A program made the translations under genes and the position numbers. The notes beneath the pieces are model-generated. The model saw only the letters and a list, made by a program, of their open reading frames with translations. It was not told the origin of the DNA and ran no database searches. A DNA stretch of 12,181 bases from Methanosarcinales archaeon (GTDB taxonomy: Archaea; Halobacteriota; Methanosarcinia; DSM-18856; Methermicoccaceae): contig QMVI01000015.1 of NCBI GenBank assembly GCA_003661015.1, positions 1-12,181 on the forward strand. The letters run 5' to 3'. Position 1 is the stretch's first letter; each line of letters starts with the position of its first letter. Of this stretch, positions 6,658-12,181 are shown one piece after another.

Positions 6658-7320
6658 ATGGAGATTGCTTTAAACATACTGAGCAAGGACAAGATGGGAC
6701 TTCTAAGGGATGTTGCATCCATCGTATTCGAAGAGGGAGGGAACATCAAATATACCCAGCAATTCATCATTGAAAGAGGAAGGAATGTCGGGAAAGCCAA
6801 TATATACATGGAGATTGAGGGCATCGAAAACGCTAAAGAGCTTGTCCAAAAAATTAGAGAGTTGGATGCTGTTGAAGATGTGACGTTGCATGACCCCTTC
6901 AACAAGATATTTGGTGGAAGAGTGATAGTGATAGGAGGGGGAGCACAGGTTGCACAAGTTGCTATGGGTGCTGTGAATGAGGCAGACAGACACAACATAA
7001 GAGGAGAAAGAATCAGCGTTGATACAATACCCCTCGTTGGTGAGGAGGAAATAGCAAAGGCGGTAAGTGCGGTATCAAGGCTTCATAGGGCACAAGTGCT
7101 CGTTCTTGCAGGGTCTTTGATGGGGGGGAGAATATCAGAAGAAGTCGATAAGCTACGAGAAGCCGGCATTCCTGTGATTTCTCTCAATATGGCTGGAAGC
7201 ATTCCAGAACATGCGGACCTTGTTGTTACAGACCCAATCCAAGCTGGAACTTTTGCTGTGATGCACATAGCAAAGACTGCAAAGTTCAACATAGAGAAAG
7301 TAAGGGGCAAAAGGTTTTGA
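6658..7320 (+). CDS. ACT domain protein with C-terminal DUF5612 (amino-acid-sensing regulator, function unknown)
   Basis: A 220-residue protein. Residues 1-75 form an ACT domain (IALNILSKDKMGLLRDVASIV, then EEGGNIKYTQQFI), a fold that binds amino acids. Residues about 87-220 resemble the archaeal DUF5612 domain, with GGRVIVIGGGAQVAQVAMGA, RGERISVDTIPLVGE, LAGSLMGGRI and ISLNMAGSIPEHADLVVTDP. Such proteins are usually annotated as regulators of amino acid metabolism, without proof. ATG 6658 follows the kinase by 12 bases and has its own TATA-like element. It ends in TGA four bases before the DUF2797 gene, so the two are likely co-transcribed. Confidence 0.85.
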   Translation: MEIALNILSKDKMGLLRDVASIVFEEGGNIKYTQQFIIERGRNVGKANIYMEIEGIENAKELVQKIRELDAVEDVTLHDPFNKIFGGRVIVIGGGAQVAQVAMGAVNEADRHNIRGERISVDTIPLVGEEEIAKAVSAVSRLHRAQVLVLAGSLMGGRISEEVDKLREAGIPVISLNMAGSIPEHADLVVTDPIQAGTFAVMHIAKTAKFNIEKVRGKRF

Positions 7321-7324
7321 GAGG

Positions 7325-8101
7325 ATGAGGATAACGGGATACAATCCATTTGAATGTTCTTTAGTGGCAAATCCGGGCACGGTGAAGATAGAACTCAAAG
7401 GTGATTTTGAAATAAAGCTTGGAGAGAGAAGATGCGCTGGCAGATTTATAAATGGCAAATACATTGAGTGTAGAGAGAAGAAATATCCATACTGTGATAG
7501 GTGTAAGCCCTTTGAACCCTGTGCTATATGCCGGGGCAAGTGTTTGAAGCAAAAAATGGACTGTACATCTCCCCACTCTGTATATCTTGCACTTTTTAGT
7601 CCAAATCTACTCAAAGTAGGCGTTACAAGAACCGAAAGACTTGCATACAGATTGAGAGAACAGGGAGCTGATGTCGGTGTAGAAATTGCAAAATGTGAGA
7701 ATGGCATGGTGGCAAGACTGATAGAGTCAAGAATCTCAAAATTTGTTAGGGACAGGATGAGTACCAAAATGAAAATTAGAGGTCTCACACAAGAACCAGA
7801 CATCAACGTGTTAGAAAAAGCCCTCATGATATTCGGTAGAATCGGAGATATTATGGAATTCGGTTACTTTGACAGAGACATTACCCATCAAGAAATTATC
7901 CCGTTGTCTCCAGCAGAGTTCAGCGTAATATCTGGCACTGGAATCGGATGTAAAGGTAGTATATTTGTTTTCGAGAGTTGCAACCTGCTCTACGCACTTG
8001 ACCTAAAAGAACTGATTGGATTTGACTTGGTTGATGATGAGTCAAATAATGGCTCGTTGTATCTGAACAGGTACATGCAATCCTCAATCAACTTGTTCTA
8101 A
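7325..8101 (+). CDS. DUF2797 family protein, cysteine-rich, function unknown
   Basis: A 258-residue protein. Residues 30-80 are rich in cysteine (37, 49, 57, 60, 66, 69, 73, 80), including YCDRCKPFEPCAICRGKC, which looks like a zinc-binding module. Residues 83-115 contain HSVYLALFSPNLLKVGVTR followed by RLAYRLREQGA, a stretch resembling the GIY-YIG nuclease fold that DUF2797 proteins are thought to share. The activity is not known, so I do not claim cleavage. ATG 7325 overlaps the GAGGATG site just after the ACT gene. It is one of two genes here ending in TAA; its last 18 bases overlap the end of larC on the other strand, leaving no room for a separate terminator. Confidence 0.88.
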   Translation: MRITGYNPFECSLVANPGTVKIELKGDFEIKLGERRCAGRFINGKYIECREKKYPYCDRCKPFEPCAICRGKCLKQKMDCTSPHSVYLALFSPNLLKVGVTRTERLAYRLREQGADVGVEIAKCENGMVARLIESRISKFVRDRMSTKMKIRGLTQEPDINVLEKALMIFGRIGDIMEFGYFDRDITHQEIIPLSPAEFSVISGTGIGCKGSIFVFESCNLLYALDLKELIGFDLVDDESNNGSLYLNRYMQSSINLF

Positions 8102-9280
8102 GCTAAACAATCTCCATCCTGCATCCTCTATCGCTCTAATCACCCTTTTTATGGGTATCCCTCTTCTGTCAGATATCTCCTTTGCATCTTCATATTCCGC
8201 CTTTACAGACACTATTCTCCCATCAAGCCCAAATCCCAGCTTCACTCTCGAACTTTCCTTCACACCTTCCAGCTCGAACTGAACCTCCCTAATGTCTCTT
8301 TTAGCCACAGCCCGGTGGAGTGTGTTATATATTCTCACCCCGAGAGACCCTCCCTCCTCGATAATGAGATTGGCAATCTTTTCTCCATCTCCTTCTCTGA
8401 CAACAGCCTTTATTATCGTACCCATGCGCCCTTTCTTCATAAGTGCAGGAACAAGTACAACATCAAGAGCCTCCTTTTCCAGTTTTTCTCTAAGGCTACC
8501 AAGCTCTTCCCCAGAGAGGTCATCTACATTTGCCTCAATCATTTCGACTCTTTCAGATGGGAATTGCAGAAGCTCAACAATTCTCGCTCTCAGAACATTC
8601 GGGACTGCGAGTTCTTTTGTTCCAGCACCATATCCAATGGAAATTGTTCTTACCGGTACATAACTATCACTCAGTGGTCTTGATAACACACCTACCAAAG
8701 CAGCCCCAGTTGGTGTAAGTAATTCCTCCATGACTGAACCATGAGATGTTATGAGTTTGCACTCTCTTATTATTTCAAGTGTTGCTGGTGCTGGGACTGG
8801 GAGTGTACCGTGTGATGTCTGCACCATCCCCTTTCCAGTTATAATGGGGGGTATGTAATAAAGCGGTAGGTTTCCGAGCAAGTGCAAAGCAGTACAAACA
8901 CCAACAACATCTGCTATGGCATCTTTCTGTCCAACCTCATGGAGATGGACAACATCCTCGTTATGGACAACATTCTCTGCCTTTGCAAGAGTAACAAATA
9001 CTTCTTCAGCTGTTTTCATTACCTCATCTGGCAAGTCTGAGTCTCTGATGAGCTTTATTATGTCTGAGAGTTCTGCTTTTTCTGTTTCTTCATGGGGTTC
9101 AACCAACATCCTAAGGGCGTTAATAAATCCTCTTTTACATCTTTCAAAAGATACTTTCAAACCACTAACATCTTCTATACGCTTTCTAACTTCATTCTCA
9201 TCTGCTCCGACATCAATAAGTGCAGACAATAACATATCCCCACTAACGCCACTGAAAGGCTCGATGAGGATGCATCTCAT
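8084..9280 (-). CDS. larC: LarC, nickel insertion protein for the nickel-pincer nucleotide cofactor
   Basis: A 398-residue LarC family protein. Motifs in order: IEPFSGVSGDMLLSALIDVG at the N-terminus, VVHLHEVGQKDAIADVVG, TSHGTLPVPAPATLEI, ELLTPTGAALVG, then the C-terminal domain with EMIEANVDDLSGEELG, VVLVPALMKKGRMGTIIK and LGVRIYNTLHRAVAKR. LarC inserts nickel, using CTP, into the pyridinium dithioacid mononucleotide made by LarB and LarE, forming the cofactor of lactate racemase and related enzymes. Here the two halves are one continuous frame, unlike Lactobacillus plantarum, where a frameshift joins them. ATG 9280 matches the family N-terminus; an in-frame TTG at 9301 only adds unrelated residues and overlaps the promoter. 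It ends in TGA. LarB and LarE are not in this window. Confidence 0.94.
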   Translation of the reverse strand: MRCILIEPFSGVSGDMLLSALIDVGADENEVRKRIEDVSGLKVSFERCKRGFINALRMLVEPHEETEKAELSDIIKLIRDSDLPDEVMKTAEEVFVTLAKAENVVHNEDVVHLHEVGQKDAIADVVGVCTALHLLGNLPLYYIPPIITGKGMVQTSHGTLPVPAPATLEIIRECKLITSHGSVMEELLTPTGAALVGVLSRPLSDSYVPVRTISIGYGAGTKELAVPNVLRARIVELLQFPSERVEMIEANVDDLSGEELGSLREKLEKEALDVVLVPALMKKGRMGTIIKAVVREGDGEKIANLIIEEGGSLGVRIYNTLHRAVAKRDIREVQFELEGVKESSRVKLGFGLDGRIVSVKAEYEDAKEISDRRGIPIKRVIRAIEDAGWRLFSLEQVD

Positions 9281-9300
9281 AGGTTTAGGATAGATGGGCA

Positions 9301-9310
9301 ATATTTATAA
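9301..9310. promoter_or_regulatory. Shared divergent TATA element between larC and the PHP gene
   Basis: ATATTTATAA is nearly self-complementary and lies midway between the two divergent ATGs, about 26 bases from larC ATG (9280) and about 28 from PHP ATG (9334). Either direction would give a leaderless message. No good ribosome-binding site precedes either ATG. One element may serve both genes. Confidence 0.5.
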
Positions 9311-9333
9311 TGGTTGGGGAAGTTGCGACGATT

Positions 9334-9978
9334 ATGATAGATCTTCATACACACTCATTATTGAGCGATGGGGAACTTCTCCCTGTTGAACTTGTGAGAA
9401 GAGCAGAAGCTATTGGTTGTGATGGAATAGCAATAACAGACCATGTGGATTTTTCCAATGTGGAGTTCGTGATGAACAGTCTGAAAAAACTGGATATTTT
9501 GAGGGGCGTCTGGGACATCACCGTACTGTTTGGTGTAGAAATCACACATGTTCCCCCCTCAAAGCTGGGCAAAATAGTGGAACTTTCAAGAAAGCTTGGT
9601 GCTGAAGTTGTAGTTGTCCATGGAGAAACAACCGTCGAGCCAGTTGAAAAAGGAACAAACAAAGAAGCTTGTAAAACCGATGGTGTGGATATACTTGCAC
9701 ATCCCGGTTTCATATCCGAAGATGAGGCTCAGGATGCACTCGATAGAGGTATCATGTTGGAGTTGAGTGCCAGGTGTGGACATAACAGAACAAACGGGCA
9801 TGTTGCAAAAATTGCGAAAGAGGTTGGGGCGGAGCTTGTTGTAAACACAGATGCCCACTCTCCTTCAGACCTAATAACTCATCAAACTGCTTTTGAGATT
9901 GCAATGGGCTCGGGTCTTGGAGAGAGAGAAGCTGAAAATATTTTAAAAAATGCGTATAAGTTTGTTGAGGGTGTCTGA
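9334..9978 (+). CDS. PHP domain metal-dependent phosphoesterase
   Basis: A 214-residue PHP domain. Metal ligands are visible in the usual order: MIDLHTHSLLSDGE, AITDHVDF, FGVEITH, VVVHGET, ILAHPGF and VVNTDAHSP. The family includes histidinol phosphatase, PHP exonuclease subunits and small-molecule phosphatases; archaeal forms of this length with DLHTH at the extreme N-terminus are often called histidinol-phosphatase-like, but the substrate cannot be read from sequence. An open frame begins at ATG 9310, but ATG 9334 gives the standard N-terminus and a proper distance from the TATA element. It ends in TGA directly joined to the GTG start of RIO2 (TGAGTG), so the two are probably co-translated. 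Confidence 0.88.
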   Translation: MIDLHTHSLLSDGELLPVELVRRAEAIGCDGIAITDHVDFSNVEFVMNSLKKLDILRGVWDITVLFGVEITHVPPSKLGKIVELSRKLGAEVVVVHGETTVEPVEKGTNKEACKTDGVDILAHPGFISEDEAQDALDRGIMLELSARCGHNRTNGHVAKIAKEVGAELVVNTDAHSPSDLITHQTAFEIAMGSGLGEREAENILKNAYKFVEGV

Positions 9979-10845
9979 GTGCACGAACTGGCATCTCTTT
10001 ACAAACAACTAAGTCCCATCGACTTCAGGATACTTGTTGGAATAGAAAACGAAATGAGAAGACATAAGTGGGTACCTATTGAAAACCTTCAGATATACAC
10101 AGGAAGCAGTGTAGAGCGTTTAAGAAGACGACTCGAATTTCTCAGAGGCATGAAGATAGTCCTATATGCAAAAACACCATACGAAGGTTATCAACTCTAC
10201 TATCGGGGATATGACCTCCTAGCTCTGCACACATTTGTAAAGAGGGGGACGTTAGATGCAGTTGGGGGACAGATTGGGTTTGGAAAAGAGTCCGATGTTT
10301 TTGTTGGACTCAAAAATGAAAACAGAGTTGTGATAAAGCTACATAGGGCAGGCATGACATTCAAAAAGATAAAGAGAGAGAGAAGATATCTTGCAGACAA
10401 AGAGCACTTTTCTTGGGTGTATGCATCAAGACTTGCAGCACAACATGAATTCAAGGCTCTCAAAATTCTCTATCCTGAGGTTAGTGTACCAGAGCCAATA
10501 GACCAGAATAGACACGCAATAGTTATGGGATTGTGTGAGGGTGTGAGTTTGGTTGACTGTGTACTTAAAGACCCGGAATTCTTTTTTGATGAGATTATTG
10601 AGAATACAAAAAAAACATACGAACTCGGAGTTGTCCATGGAGACTTAAGTGAATACAACATACTAGTTTCCCCGGATGGTATTACCATCATAGACTGGCC
10701 CCAATGGGTTGGAAGAGAGGAAATAAATGCAGACGAGCTCCTCCTCCATGATCTCTCGATGATATGTAAATATTTTAAAAAGAAGTACTCAATAAAAAAG
10801 GACCCTGTTTCTCTTTTGAACTATTTCAAAAGTTAGAAAGGATGA
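9979..10845 (+). CDS. rio2: RIO2-type serine protein kinase
   Basis: RIO2 helps the last steps of 40S/30S subunit maturation. Residues 1-85 are the RIO2 N-terminal winged helix (LSPIDFRILVGIENEMRRHK, GSSVERLRRRLEFL). The kinase domain has a nucleotide loop GFGKESDVFVG (100-110), Lys120 in VVIKLHRAG, KKIKRERRYLADK, the HGDLSEYN catalytic loop (Asp222, Asn227) and the metal-binding Asp239 in IIDWPQWV. The GTG start directly follows the PHP stop. An apparent stop TAG (10834-10836) is followed by AAA GGA TGA; with TAG as sense the protein has 288 residues (ending Pyl-Lys-Gly), otherwise 285. Its 3' end overlaps the convergent protease gene by 11 or 20 bases. Confidence 0.93.
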
Positions 10846-11437
10846 AGAAAAGGGAAAGAGCAAGAGCAAAACTCACTGTCCAGACTTTGGGACTCAATCT
10901 AAAAACCTTCGCCCCATCTAAAGGACCGAATGGTATTAGATTAAAACCAGCAAGAATTGCATTTACATAAGCTCCATAGTAAGAGAGAGTGTATAAAATA
11001 CCCAACTTCAAAAAAATCAGAAAAACGAATCCAAGAACTATGTTGGTAAGTATGCCAGCTATGGATATCTGAAGTATTGCCCTCCTTTTTTGAGAATGGG
11101 AGGCATAAAGTGTATGGGGAGTCTCGTATATCATAACAGCACCCGGAGCTGCAAACAAAAAATGACCAAATGTGAGAATTGGAAGAGCAATAGTTAGTAG
11201 AAGTCCCATCCAGCTTGCTTGGTACTCTGCCATGTACCCATGTTTCAGTGCAACGAATCTGTGTGCCAACTCATGCAAAACAAAGCCAATACCCACACTT
11301 ACCACACTTATTAACAAAATGGTTGGAGAAGGAGTTGGATACTGAAATACAAGAGAAAAAGAAAGTGTTAGTATTACAAAGGAAGCAATAAGTTGGAATA
11401 CCTCTCTCTGAGAAAAGAGTCTTAATCCCTTCTTCAA
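10826..11437 (-). CDS. Site-2 protease-like M50 family membrane metalloprotease
   Basis: A 203-residue membrane protein with about five or six hydrophobic segments. HELAH (His55, Glu56, His59) is the zinc site within a membrane helix, and FNLIPFGPLDGAKVF (Asp174) is the second M50 signature. Such intramembrane proteases cut membrane-anchored proteins; the substrate is unknown. The frame opens to 11518, but the first 27 codons overlap rubredoxin in another frame and do not look like an M50 N-terminus. TTG 11437 lies just after the rubredoxin stop with GGAGTGAGGAG before it, so it is the best start. It ends in TGA inside the RIO2 3' end on the other strand. It is the last of three minus-strand genes. 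Confidence 0.87.
   Translation of the reverse strand: MKKGLRLFSQREVFQLIASFVILTLSFSLVFQYPTPSPTILLISVVSVGIGFVLHELAHRFVALKHGYMAEYQASWMGLLLTIALPILTFGHFLFAAPGAVMIYETPHTLYASHSQKRRAILQISIAGILTNIVLGFVFLIFLKLGILYTLSYYGAYVNAILAGFNLIPFGPLDGAKVFRLSPKVWTVSFALALSLFFILSNF
10834..10836 (+). other. Apparent terminal TAG of RIO2, with TGA three codons later
   Basis: The sequence is AGT TAG AAA GGA TGA, the same TAG-codon-codon-TGA arrangement as at two other genes in this window. If TAG is sense, the protein ends at TGA 10843-10845. Confidence 0.55.
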
Positions 11438-11441
11438 CTCC

Positions 11442-11606
11442 TCACTCCTCCACGGGCTGGAACTCGTTCTTGCTTGCCCCACACTCCGGACATACCCAAT
11501 CATCTGGAAGCTCCTCAAAGGGTGTTCCGGGTGGGATTCCGCTCTCGGGGTCTCCTATCTCAGGATCATATACATATCCGCATGTCATACATTCCCACTT
11601 TAACAA
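11442..11606 (-). CDS. Rubredoxin
   Basis: A 54-residue one-iron electron carrier. Cys6 and Cys9 (ECMTCGYVYD) and Cys39 and Cys42 (WVCPECGASK) bind the iron, and GDPESGIPPGTPFEELPDDW between them is the usual rubredoxin middle. It probably gives electrons to an oxygen- or peroxide-reducing partner such as a flavodiiron protein or rubrerythrin, none of which is in view. TTG 11606 gives exactly the normal length and has GGGTGAT four bases upstream; the open frame to 11684 adds residues unlike rubredoxin. It ends in TGA; the M50 protease begins five bases later, so they are likely co-transcribed. Confidence 0.95.
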   Translation of the reverse strand: MLKWECMTCGYVYDPEIGDPESGIPPGTPFEELPDDWVCPECGASKNEFQPVEE

Positions 11607-11653
11607 CGTATCACCCACGCAACATTTGAGAAATGGGTTTATGATTTTTTCGC

Positions 11654-12181
11654 TTAAATGATAGAAATTCCAGATATCATACAACCAACAACATACCCAA
11701 TGAGTGTCCCAGATACGAGAAATGGAAGACCTGCATGAGCGCCCCCCATTCTAACGAGCAATAACAAGATAAAGAGACCAATAAAAGAGCCTACGATGGA
11801 CAGAAATACAGGAGGACATAATATGTAAAGCACGCCACCACACTTATACACACTTGCAGAGACGATGAGGGTTGAGGGCAGAATTACATCGCCAAGACCA
11901 ATGTAGTAAGCTTCTCGCTTCCCATCCTTCCTAATCCTGTCCAACGAGAAGTCTCTTTTCTTCGGGGAGATAAAGATAACTGGTACTCTTATCTCAACAA
12001 TGCTCTCCGCAAGAGATATCATGTGTTTTGTACGGTAAACTGAGATGTAATCATAGACTGTCAGTATTATTAACAGGATTAAAATGGGGAGGGGGGAAAA
12101 GGAGACCCCAAGTATTGCACCAACTCCTGCACCAAGAATAACTGCTGCAAAATCAATGACATACCACTCTGGATGATAATA
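11654..12181 (-). CDS. Presenilin-like A22 family membrane protease (PSH type), C-terminal part
   Basis: 176 codons are open to the right edge; the N-terminus lies outside. Two catalytic aspartates are seen: one in the YD motif (TVYDYISVYRTKH) and one in GLGD (YYIGLGDVILPSTLI). Hydrophobic helices surround both, with a final segment containing LVRMGGAHAGLPFLVSGTLI in place of the eukaryotic PAL motif region. The charged loop between the two Asp helices (SPKKRDFSLDRIRKDGKRE) is typical of archaeal presenilin homologues (formerly DUF1119). They cleave membrane-spanning peptides. It ends in TAA, with 47 bases to the rubredoxin start. Confidence 0.9.
   Translation of the reverse strand, partial: YYHPEWYVIDFAAVILGAGVGAILGVSFSPLPILILLIILTVYDYISVYRTKHMISLAESIVEIRVPVIFISPKKRDFSLDRIRKDGKREAYYIGLGDVILPSTLIVSASVYKCGGVLYILCPPVFLSIVGSFIGLFILLLLVRMGGAHAGLPFLVSGTLIGYVVGCMISGISII

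Noticed and set aside
9281..9301. larC start at TTG 9301
   Set aside because: The added residues are unlike LarC and overlap the TATA element; ATG 9280 matches the family N-terminus.

Overview
The window is archaeal and most likely euryarchaeal. The evidence is the S19e, PDCD5, PP-loop, L39e, L31e, aIF6 gene cluster, an archaeal NrpR nitrogen repressor, a RIO2 kinase, DUF2797 and ACT/DUF5612 proteins, a presenilin-like A22 protease, and AT-rich TATA boxes placed about 26-28 bases upstream of start codons, as expected for leaderless mRNAs. I cannot name the lineage from sequence alone. I see 19 protein genes, no rRNA or tRNA, no insertion sequence and no CRISPR array. No stretch over 300 bases lacks a gene.

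The main result concerns the genetic code. Two ordinary conserved genes are each interrupted by one in-frame TAG (amber) codon. In the PP-loop ATPase (578-1162, minus) TAG is codon 22, just after the ATP-binding SGGKDS loop. In the PAS sensor kinase (4564-6645, plus) TAG is codon 103, inside the first PAS domain. Both continue in the same frame with the rest of the expected domain. Three more genes (PP-loop ATPase, endonuclease V, RIO2) appear to end in TAG, and each has an in-frame TGA exactly three codons later. The other 15 genes with a visible 3' end stop at TGA (13) or TAA (2). The simplest reading is that TAG is a sense codon here, most probably pyrrolysine, and that the real stops are TGA and TAA. 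The 3' ends below follow this reading, and the conservative TAG end is stated in each affected entry.

Layout: 1-1971 (minus) is a translation operon, in transcription order S19e, PDCD5, PP-loop ATPase, L39e, L31e and the start of aIF6. 2042-6645 (plus) is a tight run: NrpR repressor, GNAT acetyltransferase, endonuclease V, single-domain response regulator, PAS histidine kinase. 6658-8101 (plus) is an ACT/DUF5612 protein and a DUF2797 protein behind their own TATA box. 8084-9280 (minus) is LarC, convergent with DUF2797 and divergent from a PHP phosphoesterase (9334-9978). The PHP gene abuts RIO2 (9979-10845, plus), which converges on and overlaps a site-2-type membrane protease. That protease follows a rubredoxin and a presenilin-like GxGD protease (partial, running off the right edge), all on the minus strand.

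The genes form housekeeping and regulatory blocks: ribosome and translation (S19e, L39e, L31e, aIF6, RIO2), nitrogen regulation (NrpR), two-component sensing, DNA repair (endonuclease V, with a catalytic Asp changed to Asn), nickel-pincer cofactor synthesis (LarC) and membrane proteolysis.
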